Source: Tetradesmus obliquus | Lineage: Eukaryota > Chlorophyta > Chlorophyceae > Sphaeropleales > Scenedesmaceae | Direction: 5' to 3' | DNA: 64,000 nt | Assembly: GCA_030272155.1 (NCBI GenBank) | Contig: CP126200.1 | Coordinates: forward strand, 2,046,001-2,110,000 | Part shown: positions 35,065 through 46,376 of the stretch, one piece after another | Position numbering within the stretch: position 1 is the first letter of the stretch | Layout: each line of letters begins with the position of its first letter | The notes under the pieces: generated by a model | What the model saw: only the letters and a program-made list of their open reading frames with translations | Database searches by the model: none | Told to the model about the DNA's origin: nothing | Position numbers and translations under genes: made by a program

Positions 35065-36782
35065 AGAGCCTATAAAGATAACAAATTGGTGAACATGCAC
35101 GCATGCAAGCTAGCGTACGAGGCTGCCATGTGGCCTGCCCTGTTGTGAGTGTGTGCAACAATGAGAACTCAGCAATACATCACACATGCGGCAACGGAAA
35201 GACCTTGCAAAAACGATTCTGTAGTCTATCAGCGAAAGCAGCAGCGAAGCAGGGCAACACAGTGTAAAGGCCAAGAGACAAGCCCTGGTTTGTCCTCGCT
35301 CGCATGTAGTGACAGGCCTTTTGAATCTGATGGTGCAAAGAAGTACCAATCCGGCTTTCATAGCTTGAATACTCGGGATCTGGCAGTAGTGCCGAGGCGA
35401 CGTGCTAAACACTGGACAAGTGCATGCCAGCTCACCAGCACAAGATCGGCAGGGTGTGACGGCTGCAGGGCCGTGCTAGCCATGCTGCTGGCAGCAATGC
35501 AACAATTAACATTCAGTGTGCTGCATACGTTGCCCATCTTACCACATCTTGCTGCGGTGCAGCTCAAAGGCCTCAGGCTCCTGTGCAGCAGCCATTGCAA
35601 CATTGTTGCACCTGTGTAGCCTCCAATCGTCAATTGACAGTATATCATAACCACGCATTTACTTCTTTGCCGGCAGATGCGCACTTTTGCTCACTTCCAG
35701 CCATGCTTGCTCCATAAATGATCTGGTGTGCTGCTTGTCTTGCTGCCAGACAGCTACCTGTAACTCATCACATTGTTGACAGTTCTCACAGAATACCCTG
35801 CAGGCCTTAGCCACAAGTTAGCCTGGGTCGCCAGGGCAGCGCTGCTGGCAGCCGTAAACGGCGCCACTGGGCTAGCTGTGGCGCAAGACGATCAAGCTGT
35901 AAACAGCAATTGGCATCAGTCGGCGTGGCAGGCTGCAGCTCAACACTGCCGCAGCGGCTGCCCTTGGGTAGCAGAAACTGCTGTGTCCATTCGCAACCAA
36001 CCAATCAACCTGCCAAGCAAGCTTCCAATCAACCTGCCAAGCAAGGTTCAATAATCATCTTAGTCTTCAGCTTGCCAAGCGTGTGGCTGCAGGAGCTGCT
36101 GTCACTGCACTCGTGACATGCAAACATTGTAAATCAATGATGTAGACCGCAACACCTCAATGAACATTGACACCTACGCTGACAGGGCAACACAAAAACA
36201 GACCGGGCCATCACAGCAGAACATCAGTAGCAGCAGGTTCTGCTGCCGTATGGGCTGCAGCAGCAGAGGAGGCCTGCCTGTGTCCCGCGATTGCTGATTG
36301 CTCTAATCTAGCGTTCTATTAGCGGTAAGTTGCTGGCTCTTGAATAAACTGTAAAAGGAGACAGGTATTCTTCACCCTCTGATGCTTGACCCACTTGCCA
36401 GCAGGATCGGGCCGATCCTCAAGCCCGCAAGCATAACACATAGCACATTGATGCAATGAAATCTTTGTGCTACGCGACAAACGACAGGCGTTGTCTCAGC
36501 CCTAGTCCGTGTCACTCCACCTGGTATTCCTGACTGTACCATGACCATACCTCTTCACCGTAGTCCTCCGCATGACGTGCACCGAGGTCACAAACTGTGC
36601 TGCTGAGGTTGGCCTGGTGTTCAGCAGAGACGCAGCGTGTGTTCACGCCAGGGCCGTTGTCTCACTGCCGTTTCGCATCCCATTCGCGCGATCAGTACTT
36701 GAAATATTGATCAGAAGCAAGAAGCAAAGCATCAGCTCAGGACGCTCGCTGGTCTGAACGCATCACCAGGCTAGCAGGAACC
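35065..36782. other. Divergent intergenic region with a short tandem repeat
   Basis: It separates the minus-strand methyltransferase from the plus-strand DUF3754 gene and should hold both promoters. I see no gene. A repeat of about 24 bp, CCAATCAACCTGCCAAGCAA plus a few bases, occurs twice at about 35998-36048. Confidence 0.45.
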
Positions 36783-39700
36783 ATGGCTTCCTCACCAGGG
36801 TCTCGGTCCTCGGCTAAGGGGCCACGCGTGGACACGTTCGTCATGCCTCCTGGTAATCTAGAAGTTAGGATGCAGCAAGCTGCATGCATGCTGAGTGCCT
36901 GTTGCGTAGAAGCAGTTGCTGCTGGTGCTGCTGCTGCCTGAACTGGTGCTGTACTCAGATGTTGCTTGCTTTGGTGTGGCTTGCTTTGCACTACTTGTAG
37001 AGAAGCACGTCAGCGTTGACGCTCACGAGCTGAAGATGGCAATCAAGAACAGGCTGGAGCTGGTGGACAGGGTTGTGTTTGACGACCTGTGCAAGCTCAT
37101 GGAGGGTGTGGCAAACTTTGACTTCTTCGACCTCAAGGACCGGTGGGTGAAACCTAACAGTGATGTTTCAAGCAGCAGCAGAGAACGCAGTGCAGCAGGG
37201 CTATTGTGCAGCAACGCCTGAGCACCATCGGGCCCAAGCAATGCTGCAGCTTGGGGCAGCACGCCTGCGAAGCTGGGAGAAGCAGCGCCAGAGAATCCTC
37301 CTGCAGCTGATTGACTGCTGGCCTGCAAGCCTCATGCTAACCATTCACGAGAGGCTCTGCGTAACGTGCAAGCACATGCCTGCAGTGCAGCTACCATGTT
37401 CATCCTTCTCCTGCAATGCTTCGTTGTGCAGCTGGCAAGCCCTGATGTACCCTGCAATCGTGCCAGTATGTCTGCACCTTTGACCTCGTATCACACCACA
37501 CCAGCGTTCAAATCACAGTATGCTTGCGTCAACATAAGCCCACTATCCTTCCTGTTCTCTCCATGCTCCTGTGCATACTGTTGTATCCCTGCAGCATGCG
37601 CACCAACTTCCTGCCATTCGCCAGCGGCGCCCGCAACAGCATCTACCTGCAGCGCAGCAGCAAGTCGCTGCCCACCACGCCAGTACTGGAAAAGAAGGAG
37701 AAGGAGTTCATTGCTGACGTGTATGAAGTCCTGCGAGCGTCACACTACACGCTGCTCACCAAGGAGGAGTGGGACCTGGCTCAGCAGGAGAACTTCAACC
37801 TCAACTTGCCCATGGAGGTCAACTGGGATTACATGGACCCAGACCTGCTCAAGAAGTTCTGGCAGAGCAGCCCGGAGAGGCAAGCCATCCGCGCCAACCT
37901 GCCCGACTGTATGGCGGTGAGTTGAGGGGAATCTGTTGCACTGGGTGGTGCGCAGCTATGCATAACGTGGAGCTGCAACCAGCCCATGCTCCACATCACT
38001 CACTCCTCTGGCATCCTTGTTGGGGCTCCATTGGGGCGCGGGGCCGATGGCGTTGATGCTATGGCTTGATGAGTAACATGATGATGATGACTCCTCTGGC
38101 ATCTCCGCTTGCTATTCATGCTGTCCTGCAAGCACAGCACCCTGCATGACGCACACTGCCTGGCCTGCACCATGCAACCAAACCCTGCAGGACCGCTTCT
38201 TGGTGTCCGCCCGCAGCACCGGCACAGAGCAGCTGTCCATTGTCACGCTGCTCCTGCAAGCAGAGAACCCTGCATGTCAGCTGCTGCTCCTGCTCTAGTG
38301 TGCCTCCTGTTCTGCTGCACCTTCACATCTGCAGGACCGCATCCTGGTGTTCCACTGCGGCATCGGCACTGAGAAGCTGTCAGCTGTCACGCTGATCCTG
38401 CAAGCACAGATTTCATGCATGCACATGCTGTCCTGCTCCACCTCCACCTCTGCAGGACCGCATCCTGGTGTTCCACCGCGGCATTGGCACTGCGAAGCTG
38501 TCAGCTGTCGGGCTGTTCCTGCAAGCACAGATTCATGCATGCACATGCTGTCCTGCTGCACCTCCACCTCTGCAGGACCGCATCCTGGTGTTCCACCGCG
38601 GCATCGGCACTAAGAAGCTGTCAGCTGTCGGGCTGTTCCTGCAAGCACAGATTTCATGCATGCACATGCTTTCCTGCTGCACCTCCACCTCTGCAGGACC
38701 GCATCCTGGTGTTCCACCGCGGCATCGGCACTAAGAAGCTGTCAGCTGTCACGCTGTTCCTGCAAGCACAGATTTCATGCATGCACATGCTTTCCTGCTC
38801 CACCTCCACCTCTGCAGGACCGCATCCTGGTGTTCCACCGCGGCATCGGCACTGAGAAGCTGTCTGGGCTGCTCATTGACCAGAAGCTGGACCTGCTGAT
38901 GGACTACACTGTGTTCAACCTGATCGACAAGATGCGGCAGCCGCTTGAGGGCCTGCTAGCCAAGGTCGGCCTGGTCAAGAAGAAGACGGAGGAGGAGCAG
39001 AAGGTGTGTGTGTGTTGTGTTTGACTGGGTTTGACTTGGAAAACAATGTGCTTTCGGAGCTTGTTTTGCAAGCTGCCGATATCTGTTCTGCAGCCAGCAG
39101 CAGCTCCCTCTGGGCGCAGGATGTCTACCAGACATCGCTGCTGTTTGCAATGCCTTAGCCTACCTATTTCAACCTCCATGGTCTGCTGCTGTTCCTGCTG
39201 CAACCTTTCCTGTCGACACAGGCTGCTGAGGCTGCTGCGGCAGCAGAGGAGGCTGCGGTTGCTGTTGTGCGCATGTCTGCGCATGGCGATGGTGCTGCCA
39301 TGCAGATGTATGAGATGCAGGGCAACACGCTGGTGGCCAGCACACATAAGTTTGCCAAGGTGAGCACACTGATATGTAGGATAGTGCAGATGTCTCAGCA
39401 AGTAGTGTGTGTACAAAAGAAACCACTGGTGGCCAGCACACATACGCGGGCGAGGAGGACTGCGCAGCACGAGCATGTGCTGACATCTCAGCAGCCATTG
39501 AAGCAGCAGTATGTAGTTCGTGCTCTCTGTACACGCACATCAGCTGCTGTGTTGCGCCAACCGCGTGAGCACCTGCACGCCCGCCTGAGTCACTGCCGGT
39601 CCCCGCTGTGATCATGCAGTGTGCAGTTAATGGCATCACGCACATATGCGAAAGCTTGTAAGTGCACTGCAGCCTGCTGCACACTGGAGCAGCTGCAATT

Positions 39701-42700
39701 TGTTTGGCCACCATGCACACCATGCACTGCTTCTTCTCGACCCCCTGCCCAACCGTCCTGCAGGCTGTGGAGCGCAACACGCTGGCGCGGCAGTGCCCCA
39801 CGCTGCTCACGCTGCTCAAGGCCTTCCCCACCAAGATGGAGCTGCAGGAGCCAACCTTCAAGGATATCGTGGTGGTCTACAGGTGAGGGTGATGTATGAC
39901 AGTCAGTTATGTTATCTTTTGGAGAACTGACAGGTTGACGTCTGGAGTCTGTACTACATACTATGGCTCGTTTAACCATTTTTCAGCATTACTGCTGTCG
40001 CCGCGCTGCTGCTGCTGTGCGCAGGCGCGCCTACCCTGCGCGCAAGCCGCCCACGGCTTCCGCCAACGCGCCCAACAAGACCAAGGACGAGCGCATGCAG
40101 GGCATCCTGCTGTACCGCAACATCAACATCAAGGTGTGTGACGAATCATCGCTGCATGGTACTGGGTGAATCGCATTGTACAATGTGCCTTTGCGGATGC
40201 GTCGGGATGACTTGCAGCATGCCCGCACACCATCACCCTGCACATGTTTGTTGGCCAAATCCCTTTGCCAGCGCGGAGCTGTGCTACTGTTGCAAGCTGT
40301 AACAGTATGTGATGGTGTGTGTGTCCATGCCTGCTGCTGCTGCTGTGTTTCGACCGCATTGCTCCTGCAGGGGTGTGGCGAGACGCCTATGGCCGACATG
40401 GAGATGTGCTTCTGGTGCAAGCAACCTGCAAGCGACAACCGTGTCCCATTCTTCTGTGCATTGTGTTGTTTCACTGTGTCGCGTGCAGGTGTTTGGCGAG
40501 ACGCCCATGGCTGACGCGGAAATGTGCTTTTGGTGCAAGCAACCTGCAAGCAGAAACCATGCCCCATTTTTCTGTGCATTGTGTTGTTTCATTGTGTCGG
40601 CTGCAGGTGTTTGGCGAGACGCCGATGGCTGACGTGGAGATGATCTTCCCCGAGAAGATCGTGGGCATCAAGCCCTTCCAGCTGGTCAACCTGGCGGTGA
40701 CGGTCATGACTGCACTCATGACTGGCGCGCTGGTGCTGTGGAAGGTGGGTGTGTGGGTAACATCCGTTTCGTATGTTTCTTTGTGTTGCGCTATAAGTAT
40801 GATGCTGGGAAAGGGTGATGACAGCGTTCAAAACGGATGTGCTGGTGCTTTGAAGGTGCTTGTGGGTTGTGGTTTTGCACTTGGGCAGTGTTTGCACTGT
40901 ATGTGGACTGGTTGCTGGCATCAAGCCCTTCCAGCTGGCCAACCTGGCGGTGATGGTCATGACCGCACTCATGACAGGCGCGCTGGTGCTGTGGAAGGTG
41001 AGTGTGTGTGTGTACTCTGGCTGAGGTGTTGCTGGGGTGTGACCTGTGGGGTGGCGGTCTGTGATGTTCTGGTCACCTTGGTGGTGACAGTCACGGCTGT
41101 GTCAGCGCTCATGGCGTGGGCCCCGGTGCTGTGGAAGATGCGGTGGTGCTTTGTTTGTGGTCTCTGTGATGATTGTGTGCAGCATCAAGCCCTTCCAGCT
41201 GGTCAACCTGGCGGTGACAGTCATGACTGCACTCATCACGGGCGCGCTGGTGCTGTGGAAGGTGCGCTTGTGTGTACCATTGTGCCTGCCTGTGGCTTGT
41301 TGTGGTCCATGGCTTGCGGTTCTCGTATGAAGCTGGTCAACCTGGTGGTGACCGTCATGGCCATGCTCAAGGCCGAGGTCCTGGTGCTGTGGAAGGTGTG
41401 TGGGCAATGTGGCAAGTGTTTTTGGCGGGGCCCGTAGGTGCTACTATAGCGAACGTGTTGCAGTGTTGCGCAATCTACTACTGCTCGAAACTATTTACTG
41501 CTACCAACAATTCTTTTTGGTCTGTGGGCGATGCTGGGCAGCAGGGAGGGGCACGTGATGACTGTGCTGAAGTTCAGTGCGTGGGTTCTGTGGGAGTGCA
41601 GGCGTGTGCGCGGGCCTGCATATGGTCTGTATGTGGAGCTGGTCAACGTGAACTGTGCCTGCTGCTGCTGCTGCTGCTGCCACACAGGCCGGCAAGGACA
41701 TCAACATGAACATCGTGTGGACCGCGGCCAGCCTGGTGCTCACGCGCTGCTTCACAGTGTACAGCACCGCGCAGACGCAGCGCACGATGCTGCAGCAGCA
41801 GATGACAAGCGCGCTGTACGACAAGATGCAGGACTCGCAGGAGGGCGTGGTCAGCGTCATCATGGAGGTGCGTTTGACTTTGACCAGGTTTGACTTTGAC
41901 TTGGCGTCCATGTTCCTCTCGACTTCGCGAATGTGATCTGTACTTTAGTCTGCGGCTGTCCTGACATGGCTCCATATCAGTCACCAGTCACCACATATTC
42001 AGACCCGCCTGCGCCTGCCGCTCTGCCTTGCACACTGCAGGAGATGGTCGACCAGCAGCTGAAGCAGATGCTGCTTGCCTACATGCTGCTGCTGGGCAAG
42101 CGGCCAATGCGCTTGACTTCTGCCCTGTCGTTGCATCTTGTCCGTCCTGCAGGAGATGGCAGACCAGCAGCTGAAGCAGATGCTGCTGGCCTACATGATG
42201 CTCCTGATCAAGGGCCGCCCTCTGCTGGCTGATGACCTGGACAACGCCTGCGAGGACTTTCTGTCAAAGGAGTTTGACCACCCGATTGACTATGACTTGG
42301 AGGCAGCGCTGCCGCGGCTCAAGCGCTGGGGGCTGCTGCGCGAGAACGCGCAGGTGTGATTGTATGCGCCGCTGCCTTGACCGTCGTTGTCTGTTATGTG
42401 CATGGATGCTTCCTGCAAGTTCTGAGGGTTGGTTTGTGTTGAAGTGCGGTTCCAGCAGCTACTGCCTCAAGTGTCTGCGGCAGTGTGTGTTGCAGATGGT
42501 CATTGGAAATGCCATTACCTGCAAGCGCAGTTGTCCCTATCTTATTGATCCTTGCTGCTGCTATTGTTACTGCTGCTGCTGCAGGGCAAGCTGGAGGCGA
42601 TGCCCATGGCTGATGCAGTGAGCACGCTGGAGGCAGCGTGGTCCACAGCCTACAAGGTCATCGGCAGCGGCAGCGCAGACGTGCGCACCATTGATATGAT

Positions 42701-44196
42701 CACGGGTGCGTGGACACGCAAGGGCTGTGACGCAACATAACAGTTTCAGCCCTGCTTACATGTTGCAAAATGAAAACTCACCCTTTATAACTGGTTCGTG
42801 CGTTCTGTCTCTGCTGTTGAGGGGCCATCAGGGCGCGTGGCAGTGCGTGCAGCTGTGGATTTTGCCTACAGAGAGGCAGGCAGTGGTACACTCAGTGAGA
42901 CCCGTTCTGCAGGATTGTGCAACTGTGCACATCAGTTTGCACAGGGCTGCGCCCGTCACCTATGCGGTGAGGCTGTCGCCTACCATGACGTCAACAATTG
43001 TCCCACACCCCCTCACACACCTGCTGACTGTTGCCGTGACGTTCAAGCACTGCTCGCTACGTGCTGTGCTGCTGCTGTGCTGTGCTGTCCTGCAGGCAAC
43101 TTCTCCGTGTTTGGCGCCGGCATCGATCGCTTTGTGCAGGAGCAGGAGCAGCAGCGCAATGCAGCCATGGAGGCGCTGGGCAAGGGCAAGAAGTTCATTG
43201 GGAAGACAGCGGGCGGCGTGGTGGGCGGCATCAGCACGGCAGGTGCGTTTCCCGTTGTCTACTGTGTTGAGCTTATAACCTACTAGCGCATATTATGGAT
43301 CGGGGGTAGTTTGCAGCTTGCTGGTTCAGCTTAATGCAAGTTGCTTGGAACGCTTCAGCGTGGGGGTGCGAGCCGCATAACTGTTGACTGAGCGTTGCTG
43401 CACTGTCTTTGTTTCTGCTGTGCCTGTGCCTGCAGGCACCAGCATCTCTGCTGGCTTTGGCAAGGCGCGTGGCATCCTGCCCTTCGGAAAGAGCGCCAGC
43501 AGCGCAGGGGCAGGTTAGAGCAAGCAGCTCATGACGCAACAGGCGGGGTGCCGCGGCAGCCCTATGTACAGTAAGACTGCTGCAGCAGGCAGCGGCACTC
43601 CAGCTGAACACTGCTATGCGAGCAGCGGCACTGCAGGGGCCCGGCAGCTGTTTGCCGACAAGCAGCCTTCCTGCTTGCTGCACCCACCCTGTTCACCGTG
43701 AATTGTAGCACGCATGCGATATGCAACCAGTGGCGCCCACAGGCACCACGCTTGTGGCTGCCTTCGAGCCGCTGGTGTGCGCCCGGCACGCTTCTTTTCA
43801 GCCCCTTTTGGCAGACAGTGTGGTGTTGGCAGAACTGCAATGCCGCAGCAACAGCGACACATTGCGTGCGGCGTCACAACACTCCACAACACTGCCCTGC
43901 TGCCACAACATATCCATACCACTGCAGATCTTGCGGCAGTCCCGGCGCCCCTGGAGCTGCTGCCATCCACACCAGATACGATGCTGTATGAGAGTGTGGG
44001 CACGGGCGGCAGCAAGCACAGCGGCAGCGACGCAGTGGCTATTACAGACAGTGCCTCTGAGGGCCTTGCAAGGACCCCTAGTGGGGGCGAGGCCCTTCTG
44101 TCGCCCAACAGCAGCGGCGGCGGCGCAAATGGAGAGAAAAAGAAGGAGAAGAGCAGCTTCAAGAAGCTGTTCAAGAGCCGGAAACACGAGGAGTGA
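36783..44196 (+). CDS. DUF3754 (TMEM143-like) membrane protein
   Basis: Fourteen exons close in phase to 739 aa: 36783-36852, 37001-37142, 37595-37916, 38818-39003, 39222-39359, 39764-39882, 40025-40133, 40607-40744, 41688-41867, 42153-42353, 42585-42705, 43096-43242, 43436-43513, 43928-44196. Family hallmarks: FLPFASGARNSIY near the start, YTLLTKEEWDLAQQENF, DRILVFHRGIGTEKLSG, FKDIVVVYRRAYP, ILLYRNINIKVFGETPMADV and EMIFPEKIVGIKPFQ. Two hydrophobic segments follow (NLAVTVMTALMTGALVLW and MNIVWTAASLVLTRCFTVY), then a helical region and a Gly-rich stretch, and a basic tail SSFKKLFKSRKHEE. Plant and animal relatives are organelle membrane proteins of unknown activity. The last exon is supported by phase only; without it the frame would stop at 43518. 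Exons 4 and 8 are flanked by exon-edge arrays. Confidence 0.85.
38185..38817 (+). repeat. Five upstream copies of the 5' edge of DUF3754 exon 38818-39003
   Basis: Units of about 121 bp start with ctgcag and encode DRILVFHRGIGTEKLSA (copies near 38335, 38456, 38576 and 38698, plus a degenerate one near 38195). Each ends in the same intron filler with TTCATGCATGCACATGCT. Only the last copy continues into LIDQKLDLLMDY. Confidence 0.9.
40370..40606 (+). repeat. Two upstream copies of the 5' edge of DUF3754 exon 40607-40744
   Basis: Units of about 118 bp begin gcag then GTGTTTGGCGAGACGCC-like codons (FGETPMADxEM) at about 40371 and 40489. They run into filler sharing TTCTGTGCATTGTGTTGTTT. Confidence 0.85.
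40915..41400 (+). repeat. Four downstream copies of the 3' edge of DUF3754 exon 40607-40744
   Basis: Copies at about 40917-40998, 41070-41140, 41183-41262 and 41328-41396 re-encode IKPFQLVNLAVTVMTALM to LVLWK and each ends in AAG plus a GT. Divergence rises away from the best copies. Confidence 0.85.
42035..42105 (+). repeat. Upstream copy of the 5' edge of DUF3754 exon 42153-42353
   Basis: ctgcag followed by codons for EMVDQQLKQMLLAYMLLLGK, a near copy of the real EMADQQLKQMLLAYMMLLIK, about 110 bp upstream. Confidence 0.85.
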
Positions 44197-46376
44197 GGTG
44201 GATTGTGCGTGGGTGGGTGGGTTGGTGGGGTGGGCAGAAGGGGGCTGTGGCGCGTCAATTGGGTGTGGGGGTGGTGGCGTGCCAGCTGGTGCTCAGCATG
44301 GCCACTTTGGGTGTGCGCTGCAGGCATGCAGCAGGGCGTGTCAACAGGCTGTGTGTGTTCTGGTTTCATTGTGGGGTATGTTGAAGGGCAGGTTGGAGGC
44401 TGTGGTGTGGGGTGGATGGGGTGGCTGCATGCGCTGCAAACACCGTTGGCAGGGGTTGCATACAGGGTCGGGCTGCAGGTGGCAGTTTTGCAAGCGCTTG
44501 CTGCAGCTTTCCGGCGCAATCGTCAGTCATGTACAGCTAGTGTTTGCTGGTGTAGGCCACCGCAGGCCATGGCAGCTTGCAGCTTGCTGACTGGGCGTGG
44601 CTTGTTATAACGGCAGTTTGCTGCTGACAGGGGCTTTTGGTTGTTTTGCATGTGCTTGGGTTGCATGGTTGGTTGCATCATCAGGACGTGCAGCATCATG
44701 TGGCATAGAGAGCATGCATGTGCATTGCGTGCCGACATCTGCAGCCGTGGAGTGTTCGATCATGACTGTTGGGAAAGTTTGCGCGGCAGCAAGCGAAAAG
44801 CAACACGCATTATGTGGGGTTTTGCATTGGGGGTCTTACATTTGCGTACCTAACCGTCATTGCCAGCAGCGGTGTTGCAGCTGCTGACATGTCTGTTTGG
44901 TGCAGCGGGTGGCTCAGCAGCTTGCGCTGTTTTAGTTTTTATCCGTTGCTGTGTTGGCCCTGTGCCTCCAGAGCTTGACTGACTACTGTGGATGCACAGC
45001 GCTGCTTGAAATGCGGTGATCGCATCGCATCAGGGCGATTCTGCAGATTCCTGGCGACGTTTGCTGTTCCTCATGGCTGTTCACTTGCTGTTGCATGGCA
45101 GGCATGCTGCAAGCGTGTGCTGGTGTTGGACAGTTTCTGCATCTGTGCCTGCACCTACTTTCACGTGTGCCGTGGAGAGTGTATGTATTGGAGCATGCAC
45201 TAGCTAGTTGTATCTGTGTTGTACAGACATGCAAGGAACATGTGCCTTTGTTGTACAGACACGTGCTGTTATTGCTTAGGTGTCCCCAGTGCTGCTGTGA
45301 CCCGAGCTGTCACCCAACGTGTGAAACTCCAATATGCTGGTGCGGTGCTGCCTGCACTGTACATGCTGCTCCAGGTGTGCAGCATGTGTTGTTTTTCCTG
45401 TTCATATTTAAGCTTCCTGCAATGGATGGCTTGCAGGAATTCAACAGCAGTGGCGCTCAGTGCTTGGGAGCTGGTGTGGTGTAGAACCAGCCCACTATAG
45501 AAATGAATGACATGGTTGTTGACTTGGGTCGTGGTGCATACATATCGGTTGGCTAGCAGTTTGGTATCCTTAGCGGCTGGTGGTGGCGATGTCTAAGGCT
45601 CTTGCTGTGCAGCGGCGGCTGCTGCTGCTGCTGCTAGCCTAGCAGAGCTGCTGAGCAGAAGCGATGGCAGTACTACTGGTAGCCACTGCCGCCCTTCCCT
45701 TGGGGTGGGTCGCACTTCGTGCATACATGGTTTCCTTTATATGCATGCCTGTTCTGGCAGTGTGCCAGTGCTTGCGGGTCTGGGCGAGACCCTTTTGTGA
45801 GCCTTATGCACTGCGGCAGCTGCAACATGGCACGGCAGTGCAGTTTTGCCAGCCACCAGTCTGCTGCTGCAGCAGCGCTGATGCGGTCAAAGAAGGGCTG
45901 CTGTGTTGGCAACCTCGAAGGTCAGCCACAGTGCTGCCATTTCAACTCAAGCATGATGATGCATGGCATGACAGAGCGTGCACATCAACGGTCACCGTGA
46001 CGTCACGGTGACGTCATGCAACCGCGTGCAGGTCATGTTGCTGAGTTGTTGCATGGTTAACCTGGTAAGGATCAGTGTAGTACAGCAATGTGCTCGAAGG
46101 TCGTGCTGGCTGCCTTTCTCCCCCGTCTTCGATCCTCCTCGGTGTGGCCATTGGTCACCAGAGTCAGTTGCAGACCCTGCACCCTGTGCAGGAGTGTTGG
46201 TTGTGTCATCCCGGGTGGCACATGCACTTCGACTCTCTGCTGCGCAATGAGATTGAAGAGCCTTCAATCGAAGTAGATTATCGTTGATAGCACCCCGAGC
46301 ATGCGCTTGTGCTCTTCACACAGCGATGCATGAAACGCCGTCCATTCGCAAAGTATGATAGCTGCAGATTCACAAG
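44197..46376. other. Intergenic region upstream of the GH79 gene
   Basis: About 2.2 kb without a supported gene; open frames lack splice context and family signals. It ends in the presumptive GH79 promoter, which contains the CRE-type palindrome at 45991-46016. Confidence 0.45.
45991..46016. promoter_or_regulatory. Tandem CRE-like TGACGTCA sites inside a perfect palindrome
   Basis: Positions 45991-46012 form a perfect 22-bp inverted repeat centred on TGACGTCA (45998-46005). A second TGACGTCA lies at 46009-46016, exactly 11 bp later, about one helical turn. TGACGTCA is the classical CREB/bZIP target. The site lies about 360 bp upstream of the GH79 start codon. Its use as a promoter element is inference. 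Confidence 0.6.

Noticed and set aside
38335-38817. Chain of small plus-strand frames with repeated FHRGIG, suggesting a repeat protein
   Set aside because: Each unit includes an intron-like filler and an acceptor, and frames do not stay open across several units. The copies are intronic exon-edge repeats.
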